A stretch of 64,000 nucleotides of DNA from Berberis thunbergii (Eukaryota; Streptophyta; Magnoliopsida; Ranunculales; Berberidaceae), in the NCBI GenBank assembly GCA_003290165.1, contig QNQO01000837.1, positions 124,001 to 188,000 of the forward strand, given 5' to 3'. How positions within the stretch are numbered: position 1 is the first letter of the stretch; each line of letters starts with the position of its first letter. Both the position numbers and the translations under genes were made by a program. Below are positions 11,716 through 23,122 of the stretch, piece by piece. The notes under the pieces were generated by a model that had not been told where the DNA came from, did no database searches, and was given only the letters and a program-made list of their open reading frames with translations.

Positions 11716-12020
11716 ATAAAAAGGGCCAACAACCCAATTTAAAAAAAAAATTAAAAAAATTAAAAAATTAAAAAAAAAAATAAAAAATAAAAAATAAAAA
11801 AAATCTCTCTGTGTGTTCTGTTAACTCTCACTTTCCTTACTGCTCTATTCTGTTTTCTTTCCCTCGTTTTTCTAATTAATTGAGCTAAATGACGTTTTAA
11901 TTAGGAATTATAATTATTGTTATTATTTATCTATCCTTATTTTCTTGTCTAATTCCATATATGCCCTTTAAAGGCGACGTGGGCTGGAGGTTTTTTTTTT
12001 TAATTGGATATTTATTAACC
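11716..12020. other. A-rich and non-coding DNA between SINEs
   Basis: 11735-11805 is almost all A with some T. The rest is AT-rich with no supported gene. The last nine bases, 12012-12020, are the left target duplication of the MITE. Confidence 0.6.
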
Positions 12021-12219
12021 GAGCTTTTCTTGCTGTCGAGGTTTTGGGTGAGGAAATGAGCGAGGGGAGAGAGGTGGCGGGGGGAGCCGTTCACCTCCCT
12101 CGGGATGCGCGCGCAAAAAGTCAACGCACGTATCTCGAGGAAGTTGAACGGCTTCCACCCCTCCACCTCATTTCCCTCGCTGATTTCCTCGCCCAAAACC
12201 TCGACATTTAGAATTTCTG
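12021..12219. mobile_element. palindromic Mutator-type MITE, copy 1
   Basis: 199 bp that folds almost completely on itself: GAGGAAATGAGCGAGGGGAG pairs with the right side. The ends GAGCTTTTCTTGCTGTCGAGG and CCTCGACATTTAGAATTTCTG are related inverted repeats. It is flanked by exact 9-bp duplications TTATTAACC (12012-12020 and 12220-12228), typical of Mutator-like elements. It sits in the tail of the minus-strand SINE. Confidence 0.85.
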
Positions 12220-12228
12220 TTATTAACC

Positions 12229-12560
12229 TGTGTCCGAAGGCTGAATGATTGATCTAATAAGGTTAGTTAAATCGGTCTTGAAGGATATAATATTATTGTC
12301 ACTTAATATTTTCACTGCCTCCATCTTGAATGAAGACTTGTTTTCGCTTTGATCCATCGCATCTACCTCGCGTGAAAATTTGTTTTTGTTTCGCTCTGAT
12401 TCGGTCCATCTAAGCAACTACATTTAATACTCGAAGGCTTATCAATAGCGGAGCACATGTACTCCTAACTCACAAAATAATAACTGGTTAGTCTTGAATT
12501 CCGCAACCTCTCACAAAGAGAGTGGATGTCCAACCAACTGAGCTATAATTAATGGACTCT
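12229..12560 (-). mobile_element. tRNA-derived SINE, second copy, opposite strand
   Basis: On the minus strand it starts near AGCTCAGTTGGTTGGACATCC (box A), then GGTTGCGGAATTCAAGAC (box B), GAGTACATGTGCTCCGC and a diverged single copy of the unit that is doubled in the SINE at 11238. The match is clear, with many C-to-T type changes. Confidence 0.75.
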
Positions 12561-13399
12561 GAGTTGGATTCCTCGTGGACAAACCTTCTTAAATAGTTGA
12601 TGACTAAAATGACTTGCTCCGTTGGCTTGATTGATCATGTTAACAAGTTTTCTAATTTCATTGATGATCGCATTCAGTTTGTATTGATTTATGTATTTTG
12701 GGAATTTCATTTTTACGAGATTACATTCAATTCACATAAACTGGAGATGGAGTTTACAGTATGCAGCAATGGCAGTGTGTTCTGCTTGTTTCATGTCATA
12801 TCCTGCAGCGATATTGAGAAGTTGGGCTAATAGTAGCCTGATTGGATGGTTAAGGTTATGGTGATTTAACCTCTATGTATTGGGTTTTATACCCACCACG
12901 CTTGCCTTTCAAAAAATAAAATAAAAATAAAATTGAAAAGTTCGAAGAAAATTCTTTATGGTTTTTAGTAATATCGAAATTGAGATTGGAAGTAAACTGG
13001 AAGAGGAAAAAACTCAGTAAAATTAAGAATGGATCTTATCACAACTCATCAGTTTCTGTTGCAGAAAAAATTGTAAATGAATAAATCACGCGGACTCTTC
13101 TTCTCTGAGAACTTAAGAATTGACATTTCCTATAAATCAGACTTACAAATGAGTGATGAATCAGAAATCTATTTTACCCTATTCTTGAAATTGGACAAAA
13201 AAGGGAAACAAAAAATTGATATATCTATAAGATGAAATTCACTGCAATACTAAGGAGAAACGCTATTGCCTCCCAAGCTTCGGAGCATTATTGACCATAG
13301 AAACTCATGCTCAACTGCGAATGTGTAGTGAAGACTGTCTGGTGCACCAAAGCTTCTTGGAATGAATGATGGTGAAGAGGAAATGGGTTCCTGTTATGT
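12561..13399. other. 3' flank of the apyrase gene
   Basis: No other gene supported. Apyrase transcripts probably end here (its stop is at 13400). The frame at 12597-12830 has no recognisable features. Confidence 0.4.
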
Positions 13400-16300
13400 T
13401 CATGATGAGGCGACTTCAATGGCACTGCCTAATGGCCATGCAGCTTCAACCAAAGCATTTCTGTACTTCACTTTCTTGACCAATGTGATCTCTTGCCATG
13501 GATCTAGACCTGTTATTATGTATCATTCAATTAAGGAAATTAGCAAGAACCTAAAGGGTAATTGATTTCATTATTTCGAAATAATGGGATCAGATAGTAT
13601 CACATACCAAATCCATCTACTAGCAATGTGAACTGATAAACGAGGTCCATGCATAGGAAAGGTAGGTTATCCTTTTCGACGTGTGGGTATATAGACTTAG
13701 CATCCTTGAGATTTGCTCCACAAGCACGCTTAGCAGCTTCCTCAAAGTCACCTGGATGAACTTTGGCAACTGCCAAATTAGGATCTACAAAACCAGCCTG
13801 TGTGAAGAATGAATACTTAGCATCAGGACTCTTGGCAAGAAAAGTAGCATTCAATCTTAAATCTGTAAATTGACTGCAAGCTGTTAAGCATCTCGATCCT
13901 GGATGAATATTACCTCTGCAGCTCTATCAAAGAAAAATGAGGCAACAAACAGATTTTTCTGTCCATCGCCGCCACCGCCATTCCATACCCCACCAAATGT
14001 GCACTTCATGTGTGTGCATGTCGCATCATTAGCCTTGAGCGCTTTGAGAGTGGCCCTTCTGCACTTGTTCATACTGGAGCCAGATGGAGAACCAGATACA
14101 TTATAGACTTCTCCCGCATATTTGTAAGAACCTTTAATAGCAGAAATATTATGTTAGAGTTCAGAAACGTTCTACCAACGTACCACAAGGCGCAAGGAAA
14201 ATATCAGTGTTCTAAAAAATCGGCCTAGGCGCTAGAAGGTGAAAAACCACCCAGATTAATGGCTGGGCGGGGCAGTCTGGGCGGCTCTGGGCAGTCTGGG
14301 CGGGTATAGGCGGGTCTGGGCGGGATCTAGGCGGGGTCTAGGCGATCGGGGCTAGGCAGGTCTGGGCGGGATCTAGGCAAGGCATGGGCGGCCTAGGCGG
14401 GTCTAGGCGAATTCTAGGCGGTCGGGGCGATTTTTATTTTTATTTTTTTTTATTTTTTTATTTTTTTTTAATAAGGCTGATTGTGTTCTTATTTTATTTT
14501 TCTTTCCTATTTTTAGAAATAAACTATTTAATTGTTTTTTATTCAGTATATGTCTAAATGTAGCAAAGGATGATTACTTAATGGAATTCTCAAAGGATCT
14601 GCCGGTACCAATTTTACTGATGTAGATTTTATCAAACATAACTGAGGTTATTCATGCAATTTGAAGAAAAATAAAAGTGTACACAAATTCAAATTTATAT
14701 AAAGTACCCATTATGACCAACTTCAGTCATTTGAGTTTTAATAAATTTTGTTCATGATTGTTTATTTTTCATGCTTTTAAATTTTGCATATGTATATTGG
14801 CATTAAATTAGATGTAATTAATAAGGTATTATGCTTAACTTTTGTAAATTATTAAAGTTATAATACAAAACCTAAGACCGCCTAGGCACCTGCCCGCCGC
14901 CCGCCCAGCGCCTAGCGATTTTTAGAACACTGAAAAATATAGTATCAGAAAATGAAAAAATAAATAAAATAATAATAATAATAATATTCTCAAAATGAAA
15001 AATGAGTTGTCATGCATGAACAGTGTCATCTAAGATGAATACAGTGATGATTTACTTGGAAAGTATAAGGGTGAACTTAGGTATTAGAAGAAATTAATTT
15101 CTTTTGCACACTGGTACAACACAGTCTAAGCAAAATTTTGTGTGCTTGTGTGAGTTTTTTTTTTTTTTTATCCCTTAACTAGGGTTGGGCAGGTCCGGAT
15201 AACCGGCCCGAAAAGCCAAAACCGAAGACCGAACCGATCATTCAAAAGTTGAAAATTTGGGCCCAAGACAAACCGAATGCTCGGGCCGGGCCAGGTCGGT
15301 CTCGGTCATTTTACATCCCAATTTTCAGCCCAAGCCCATTTGTTCATCCCATTTTCCAGTCCTAGTAACTATAAGTCCATAGTTTCCATCTTATTCTCAA
15401 CTCTTTTGCAAGCTCTACTTTGTGGTAGATCTGGAAGCGGAGGTGGAGAAGCAGTTGTTGAATGTGGGGGGCGCTGGCGGAAGAGGAAATAAAGGAGCGG
15501 TGAGGTCACGCTTAGATCTCGGTGGCATCATGTTTAGATCAGTGGGTGGTGGTGGTGGTGGTGGTGGTGAATCGGTCTGGAGCGAAAATGAGTGACTCAG
15601 AATCGGTTGAGGGAAGGTGAGAGTGAGAGGGGATGTCATCTTTGTGATGGCAAAGGGTCTTGGGAGGGTTTGAAGGATGGATAGAAATTGAAGTGTCTGA
15701 AGAAGATGAAGTCGCCAGATGCTGGCCTTCAAGATCCCAGGCGACGGAGCAGAAAGATCCCACATCCAACCTTATTGAAACAGACTTGAAAGGGTTGATT
15801 GAAAGAAAACATCGGGTATTATCAGCAATACTATGAAGCCAAAATCCAGGGTTGCCCATGATGATGTTTTCATGGTTTTCTCCCCAACTTGGTTCAGTGT
15901 CTTAGAGCATTCATTCCTCTGGATTGCAGGGTTCAGACCCGCACTCGCCTTTCGAATTATGGTGTGTGAGGTGTAGGATTTGAGCCAGGAGCAATGGGAG
16001 TTGATTGAGAGGTTGAAAGCAGAAACAAAGACTAAGGAGAGGCAGTTGGAGAGTGAGACGGCTACGGTGTAGGAAAGTGTGGCAGCTCCACCATTGCTGG
16101 AGATGGCTAAGAGGATGGAAAGGTTGATGGATGCGGTGATTGGGTCACTGAGGCCATCAGTCGGGCCGGTTAACCGGTGGGTTCTGGGATCTGAAACCAA
16201 GGCTCGAACCGAAAATTCGGTCTGGTTCGGGTTTTGGGACCGACAATTAAATTAATATTTAAGAAACCGGACCGATTGGTTCGATTTTAGATTCGGTCCG

Positions 16301-19300
16301 ATTTTTTGGTCTAAATTACCCAGCCCTACCCTTAACCGCTCCCACCCCAGATGTCGGCGGCTGGGATCGACTCCGTGACCTAGTGATATCGTCCGCCACT
16401 GTTCAACCACTGAGCCATCACACCTTTGAATATAAATGTTATCTTCTTCACTAGCATTTATTGAGTGTGAGGTTACTGAACTAAAAACGTAGATTGAACG
16501 TATGGTTATCCATATTTTCATTAAAGGATATAAATGCTAGTGAAAGAAGATGTATGAAAAAAATGTTAGAACACCCAATAATTTTCCCTAATTAAGTAAA
16601 CTGAAATTGCATACAAAATTGAACTAGAAAGAGCCACTTGGAATCAAGGACCTAAATGAACGAAACTAAGGTGAACATACCTTGGTAGCCACTAAAAATG
16701 CAAGGATTCTCAGAGTCCTCTACAGCCTTTAGAATCTCTGCACGAGCAGCTAACAAGCCATAATGCAAGTAACTGCAAAACCAAATGCAAAAGCTGCTCA
16801 GTTAAACCAAAGTAGAGAGGAATCCTATGAAAACCACAGAATCTCATAACTTTTCCAAACACCCCATGCATCATCAAACACATAAGAAGTAGAAAACTTA
16901 AGGCAACAATCAGAGACCTGTGTACATAAAGGTAATACTTGGTCCCCTTCAGAAACAGTTCCTTCACATATGTATCCTCTCCATCTGTCGCCTTTGGAGC
17001 CTTATCAGCATCCTCTTTAGAGATGGCGTATGCCATTTGGACAGATCCACCCCCAAGATCAACAACTCCGACTGTCTTTGAGTATTTCTTTCCCAATTTC
17101 CCTAGAAGATAGTTTATTGTCACCTGCACCATGGAAAAAGCAAATGCAGCTAAGAACCTTTGACAGATTCAAATTATGTGGGGGTGAAAAATTACATCCT
17201 CGGAATATTATGACGAGATGGGGTGAAATTTTCACTTCTAATGCCTAATCAAACCTTGATCAGTGTCCCAAAATAAGCATATTAAACAAATTCCAATAAC
17301 TTTGTGAGTGAACTATATTCCAAGAACTTTGTGAGTGAACTATGAGATTAACGAGGTACTATTTTAGGTCTTGACAGCAACAGCACGACTTCATTAATAA
17401 GGTAAACTTTCGGAGACTTTAAAGAAAGAGAATCGCAGTTTGACTGCAAAGACCAAGGGCAGAAAAAAATCAATGCCGGGAACCAGGGTCTTCTGACCAA
17501 GGGAGCTAGTTCAGGTAAGTTAAATAATTACTACCAAATATAATCAAATAAAGCCATTCAAGTGATGACAAATACTCATTCTGACTTAGGATAACGTGAA
17601 CATAATTGCTTCAACAGACATGGTAGCAGATCTATTCCTAGATAATATGCATAGCAGCATATTGTGCATAGATTGGATGAGCTTTAAGTCGAAAATAGCA
17701 ACGAGGATTGCATAACATACCCATTGATATGCACCTTCTTGAGTTCCGTCCAAAACAGTGACCCAATCAGGTTTTGATTTCAGTGCACTCTTTTCCTGAA
17801 GAAAGTCTCTGACCTACAAAATGAAAACACACTAGTCGGTCAAAACATGGTCTCAGGTATCTCAGGGTGTAAACAATATAAGCAACTTGACACAAAATAA
17901 ACAAAAAGCTACCCACCGATTGCAAAATTTTATCTGATGCATCGACTCCCAATTGCCTTAGACCTGCTGTTGCCTTCATAAATATAGCATATCAAGAGGG
18001 GGGAAAACGACTGTCAAAATCTTTGAGCATTTCAACAAAAAAATATAATGAAGGATACAAACAATATTTCAGCTTACCCCAACTCTAACAGGTGTATTTC
18101 TACGCAGATCCTCAGGAATGATGTGCTCTGCTTCATCTAAAAGAGACTTCAAGGACTCTGCTGCTTCAATGGGATCACTAGCATAGGCACTCAAACCAGG
18201 TTTTTTCTGTTATTACAAGAAAAAGAGTAAAGTCATCAGAGTAAAGAACAAAACCCAAATAAAATAACAAAATAGTAACATTATTCTAATCAAATTTTAA
18301 TATATCACTATCGTTTTTCCTAAATGCTCAAAGATATCATCTTTTTGTTCTAATTCAGAAAATATAGAATAGAATTCTGGCCCTTTTCTCATTTCGAATA
18401 GGTTCAAATAAAACAAATGGTATCACTATTTCACAGTACATAGTACCAACAATCTACTAAAATTTTCTACATGAATAGCTTGAACTTTCCCCATCACGAC
18501 TTCTTTTTCTTTGCCATGAATTATGCTCCCCCTCTCTTCCACATCCCTCCCCACCAAAAAAATAATAATCTAGAATCTGACTAAAAGAATGCATTTTGAT
18601 TCCCAAGTCAAACTCAAAGCCTTTCTATCAATTATTTACTCCACACTTGCAATAAGAGCTCAAGCTCACACGTCGTTGGCATTTCTACTAAATTGCTCCC
18701 TCCACAGCTTCACAAAAAGCTTCTATAGATCCGCACAAACAGCAACAAAGCTTTTACTAGCGTAATTTGATTCCCATATTCCCAAGTCTCCCTAATTTGC
18801 TCCAAAATATATCCAAATAAGCAGAATTCAAATCAAAGATATAACCTTCTTCTTCCTTATTCAAATCGCATATTAGCATTTCTTCTAAATTGCCCAGAAT
18901 AGACTAAAATCAATTCTTGAGACATTTCATTATGTAATTCAAAACCCAGATCAGCTTCTCTACCAAATTGCTAAAAATAGATTAAAAACAGAATACTAAT
19001 TTTAGACAATTTCAATCTGTAACTCAAAACCCATATCAGCATTTCTACCAAACCTCTAAAACACATTCAAATAGTGAGAATTCAAATCAACTTCATGTTA
19101 CCATTTCTACTAAATTGCCCCTAAATTTGATTCAATCAAACAAAAAATTCAAACCACATATCAGCATTTCTACTAAATCGATCAGAATCACTCCATACCT
19201 GAACAAAGAGCTCCAACTCCTTCCCAATAGGAACCAAATTCAACTTCTGATCAAAGCAGTAAACATGAACCCGACTCCCAGAACTCCCAGCATCGAAAAT

Positions 19301-19537
19301 CACTGCATAACTATTAGATCCAACAGATTTCCTCCCACTGGGGAACACTCTTCGACCGAGCACATCTTCAGCCTGGGTGGACGAAACCAAAGTACCCACA
19401 GAGCTAGAATGGGGCATAAGAAACAGAACAAAAGAGATGAGAAGCAGAGGAACACAGATCACGAGAATTATCCCACGCAATCTGTAGATCTTATCGCTAC
19501 ATGACTCTTGACGATTCCTCTTCAATGTCTTCTCCAT
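13400..19537 (-). CDS. APY: apyrase (GDA1/CD39 nucleoside-triphosphate diphosphohydrolase), nine exons
   Basis: Hydrolyses NTPs and NDPs; plant APY1/APY2-type enzymes act in the Golgi or at the cell surface. Coding exons: 19199-19537, 18078-18206, 17917-17973, 17721-17813, 16918-17123, 16681-16772, 13914-14131, 13608-13797, 13400-13509. All borders are GT-AG and phases agree; the total is 1434 nt, 477 residues plus TGA. The start is the first in-frame ATG ([16 protein letters not shown]). One membrane anchor at residues 23-41. Apyrase conserved regions: [13 protein letters not shown] (81-93), ATAGLRQLG (157-165), [10 protein letters not shown] (197-206, with catalytic E201), [14 protein letters not shown] (226-239), then YLHYGL and the C-terminal [19 protein letters not shown]. 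Full family length and no break. Intron 6 (14132-16680) is swollen by three nested transposons, yet its splice sites are intact. APY1 versus APY2 orthology cannot be settled here. Confidence 0.96.
14205..14932. mobile_element. non-autonomous hAT element with CAGTGTTCTAAAAA ends, in apyrase intron
   Basis: 728 bp. Terminal inverted repeats CAGTGTTCTAAAAAATCG and CGATTTTTAGAACACTG, subterminal CCTAGGCGC/GGGCGG repeats, AT-rich centre. Flanks GAAAATAT and AAAAATAT (14197-14204, 14933-14940) match at 7 of 8 bases, fitting the 8-bp hAT duplication. A sister copy in opposite orientation lies at 50936-51525. Confidence 0.85.
15180..16328. mobile_element. hAT element carrying host-gene fragments
   Basis: 1149 bp, flanked by perfect 8-bp duplications CCCTTAAC (15172-15179 and 16329-16336). 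Ends TAGGGTTGGGCAGGTCC and the reverse complement of GGTCTAAATTACCCAGCCCTA are imperfect inverted repeats. Subterminal parts are rich in AACCGA/TCGGTCC. No transposase. The interior contains coding-like DNA of host origin (see next entry) and, on the plus strand at about 15975-16150, a second coding-like run ([20 protein letters not shown]) with an in-frame stop, not identified. Confidence 0.9.
15563..15757 (-). pseudogene. captured fragment of a WDHD1/CTF4-like (EOL1) WD40 gene
   Basis: The minus-strand frame reads [20 protein letters not shown] then SDTSISIH and [11 protein letters not shown]. This matches my knowledge of the N-terminal first WD40 unit of plant WDHD1/CTF4 (ENHANCER OF LHP1) proteins, which act on replicating chromatin. 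About 65 codons are recognisable, then homology stops. It lies entirely inside the hAT element, so it is a captured piece, not a gene. A search with this peptide would settle the source. Confidence 0.65.
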
Positions 19538-20091
19538 TAGATGGAGTTGGTCGAGGTCGAGATCTTGATCCGACGGCTGAGATTGGGACTCGAGTTCCAA
19601 TGACGATGGTGACCTGTACCGGATCTGCCCGTTTCCCGGTGAGGCCTTCAAGGACTGGGTTGGATCCTGTAAACCCTCCAGCTCTTCTTCCTCTTCTTCT
19701 TCGACTTCTTCGTTTTCGGTTTCGACTTCTCTCTCTGTTTATTGTAGTTTCGTAGAGAAACAGAGGAGGATAAATTACGTTGGGTACCCCGAGAGAGGCA
19801 GGGAATCGAGAGGAGAAGTGAGGGGTAGTTTGGGGATTTTCACGTGGGTTTTTCAGTTTCAGTAATAGATGCAGCAGTTTCTGAGTGAGTGCAGTTCGAG
19901 AGAGATGGACTGAAATATATATATGACTTTGTTTTCGTAAACATTTCAGTTTGGTCCCTTGAAATGAGAAGTACTGGATTATGTCCTTTGGTGGCAAGAA
20001 ATTGTGGGGAGGTCCCAATATGTTTGCCTTTGAGTGATGTTTACACTTGACATGACATCGGGATGTGCAAATGCAACTGTGTTTGTGGCTA
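19538..20091 (-). promoter_or_regulatory. apyrase 5' leader and upstream region
   Basis: Directly upstream of the apyrase ATG, GA-rich on the minus strand (about 19680-19740). A run of TATATATA at 19916-19923 is a possible TATA box. No other gene supported; the long minus-strand frame here is GC-biased leader. Confidence 0.4.
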
Positions 20092-20230
20092 AACAACGAG
20101 GAAACGGGCGAGGGAGGGGGTTGCAATCCTCCATCTTTCTTGAGATGCGCAAAATCACATATCTCAAAAAGTATGAAGGGTTGCACTCCCTCCCTCACCT
20201 GTTTCCTCGCCAATTAGAATTCCCGAACAA
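20092..20230. mobile_element. palindromic Mutator-type MITE, degenerate copy
   Basis: AACGAGGAAACGGGCGAGGG pairs with CCTCACCTGTTTCCTCG, around a centre TTGAGATGCGCAAAAT like the centres of the copies at 12021 and 22932. The inverted ends are decayed (CAATTAGAATTCC on the right) and no target duplication was found. Confidence 0.6.
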
Positions 20231-20671
20231 TAATATATTGTGATCCATAAAGTCAGAAAAGTTTAATGTTTACATTGCGGATTGAAATGTTAACACTCCA
20301 GTGAAAGCTTTTAAGTGTCAAATTTACTAGCAAAGTTTAGCAGTGTGCAATCATGAAACATATGTATTTTTGGTACCTTGTAAATATGCGATCATTGATA
20401 TCAAAATTTTGTTGTGCAAGAGTTTCCTGACCATGCCCAAATTCACCAAAAAAGAAATTAATGCCTCTAAATCTATCCTTCTAAATATTTGACCGGTAAA
20501 ATAGGGTTAGATTGCTAAAGATTACTTGTTTGGTAACTGAATGTACTTCGATGCTTAAGTCAATTAAATGTGGTAGAAAATGAATTTGGAAGAGTATAGT
20601 TGTATTGTGTTTGAATAATCTCTCATTGTTTTATATAATGTGCGTAATTAACTTTCTGCGTGACTTAAGCA

Positions 20672-21438
20672 TAGGGATGGATCTAGGTGGGGACACTTGC
20701 CCCTACTGAATTTTGATTTTTTTTACATGGGGGGCATGTGATATGTAGCTCCACCCCACCCATTATTCTCTCCCTCTATTCTTTGTGACGCCGATGATCA
20801 GCCTCGCCTCTTTCCTCTTTTTTGCTTCATCTATCTATTTATTGTGAATCCACCAATCGCCCCTCACCTCCTTTCTTCCTCCCTCCCTTTCTTCTTGATT
20901 TATTTATCTTTCTCACGATCGCCATCGACAACCCCAACCTCTATTTTCTGCTTTAAAAAATAAATTTTTTTAGAAGTATTTTCTCAAGATGAATTTAAAT
21001 CTCAAGATCTAGTTTTGTATTTTAATCATAAGATTTTTTTGGAGATACATAATTTTTTTTCCTCAAGATGCATGTTTGTATTTTGAGGTTCATCTGTGAC
21101 TTATTGTTTAAAGAGCATTTTGATTATCAACGTGAGTTTTTTGCCAGTCATCACATGTGGATTGTTAGTCTTAGGTGAGATGGTAATAGTGATTAATGAT
21201 AGGTAACATTTAATTAGTTATTTTTTGATAGAGACAAACCACGAATAACCCAATTAAGTAGATCAAATTTATTTCCCAATAGATTAGATAGAGTTTTAGT
21301 TAGTAATTTGTGTTTTGTATAGTTATTTACTTATTGTTCAAGTAAGAGATTATCTTAAAGTAATTAATTAATATATTATCATTAATTAACTGTGATTCAT
21401 CGTTCCCCCCTTCAAACAAAGTTTTGGCTTCGTCACTG
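20672..21438. mobile_element. hAT element with perfect 8-bp target duplication
   Basis: 767 bp from TAGGGATGGATCTAGGTGG to CAAAGTTTTGGCTTCGTCACTG; the ends are weakly inverted, as in CAGTGGCGGAGCC-type plant hAT elements. Exact duplication CTTAAGCA at 20664-20671 and 21439-21446. No transposase frame, so non-autonomous. Confidence 0.75.
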
Positions 21439-21446
21439 CTTAAGCA

Positions 21447-22922
21447 TGCAGGGCACAATGAAGGAGACGTTTCTCACAACAGTCTCTTCCTTCATTGGGA
21501 TGCATCTTCGGGGGAGTGACTCCCGCTACCACTTGTCTCCTTTGTAACGTTCATCTTATTTAAGAAGAGATCCTTTGGGCCTGGGGCTTGGGCATGTAAC
21601 TTTGTTCATGGTCTATTATTGAATATTTTTTTGGATTTTAATGATCGGACCTGTCTCTTTAGGCTTTTAGGACCAGGCATACTATCCATGTTTAGAGTAA
21701 AATACTTATTCCTCGTGATAAATGATCTTCGCCACGTGTATAATCGTAATTAGAGGTCTATTTGATACATCATCAGAAGTTGAGGTGAAAATCACAATAT
21801 GATAAACTAAGTAAGAAAATAATACCATTTTCAATATTTGTAAGGATACTCAACTATGACCTTGTGTTTGTAAAATTGTCTCATTGAATCGACATTCGCT
21901 CTTGGACTCGAGTTCTGGTGTTGAGTTGCCGAAAATAGAAAATAAACATTCAGATTAATTCTTCGATATGTGTATTGCCATTCAAATTGATACATCCTGT
22001 GGTATGCATGAAGTTTAGGACAGCGAAACCAGGCTCAGATACAGGGGGGAATTAGTCCTAAGTTACCTGGAGAACAAAAACTATAGAACAAAATTTGTAA
22101 ACTGAGTCAAGATTTTGACTGGACAAACTTCAAACGATCAAGGAGGTACCTTAAATATTTAAGTATGGAAGGACCGAAGAAGGTATGTTAAGTAGTTCAA
22201 ACCCTTTTTGCAAATATTTTTTTCCTTTTCTTTTAAGGGAAAAGGTTACTTTTCTTCTTGGTCACTTGTTTAGTAACAGTCACCCATAAGAAATGCTTTA
22301 AACAAGAAAAAGTTTCTTTCTTTATATAATAAAACAAGTTATCGATCATTTGGATGATAATCCACATTAGCTCAAAAAGTTTGAATCTTTCAAAATGAAA
22401 AATATTCTTTTTAAATGAAGTATGAAGAAGAAGTAAAGATTTCATTAGTTTTTTTCTCTTCTTTTTCTTTCAAATGGACATATCTTATTCACTTAGAAAT
22501 TTTAAACTTTTTGGTTGAAAACGGATACAAATAACTAATTTAGTTTGGTAGTCAAGTGATCCAATCATAGTATAGTTTGGAAGTCAAGTGATTCAAGCAA
22601 ATATACCAAAATCGATGACAATATTTCCCTAATTCTAGTTGTATTTAAAGACACTCATACCTGACAATATCCATTTGGCGTAAATACTTGTGATGACGGT
22701 AGATTTTGTGACTTTATGATTTTACAAAATCTCGAAAGAAGTACATTCATATTTTTTGCTCAAGCCATGAGTAACTTCATTGAGAAGATGTTGAAAATTC
22801 ATGTATAAGAATATATAGTTCATAACATTTTAATGTGCTTAAAAATGTTGAAAGGACTCAACATTTTGAGCTATATTTGTTTGCATGATTTTTGGTTTTC
22901 TTCCAATTTTTCATTTTACAAA
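21447..22922. other. AT-rich intergenic DNA
   Basis: No gene, RNA or element supported over about 1.5 kb. Only short AT-driven frames. Confidence 0.5.
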
Positions 22923-22931
22923 TAAAGTAAT

Positions 22932-23122
22932 GAGCTTTTCTATGTGTCGAGGGAAAGGGCGAGGAAACCAGCGAGGGAAACGAGGTGGCGGGGGGTGAAC
23001 CGTTCACCCCCCTCGAGATGCGCGTGCGAAAATCATCTCGAGGGGGGTGAACGGTTCACCCCCCGCCACCTGGTTTACCTCGCTGGTTTCCTCGCTCTTT
23101 CCCTCGACATTTAGAATTTCTC
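22932..23122. mobile_element. palindromic Mutator-type MITE, copy 2
   Basis: 191 bp; the best-preserved hairpin. GGGGGTGAACCGTTCACCCC and CGAGGAAACCAGCGAGGG are mirrored on the right arm round ATGCGCGTGCGAAAATCAT. Exact 9-bp duplication TAAAGTAAT at 22923-22931 and 23123-23131. Ends GAGCTTTTCTATGTGTCGAGG and CCTCGACATTTAGAATTTCTC match copy 1. Confidence 0.9.

Larger units (their letters stand above)
15155..16425 (-). mobile_element. tRNA-type SINE split by a hAT insertion
   Basis: Minus-strand head at about 16425-16329: GATGGCTCAGTGGTTGAAC (box A-like) and GTCACGGAGTCGATCCC (box B-like). The tail, with an A run, resumes at 15155-15179. The two parts are separated by the hAT element 15180-16328, whose 8-bp duplication is SINE sequence. 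No SINE target duplication was found, so its exact ends are uncertain. Confidence 0.6.

Noticed and set aside
13884..14072. stand-alone 62-codon gene
   Set aside because: It is exon 7 of the apyrase read into its intron.
19497..20213. 238-codon minus-strand frame overlapping the apyrase start
   Set aside because: It overlaps the apyrase first exon in another frame, is driven by arginine-rich GA leader sequence and shows no domain.
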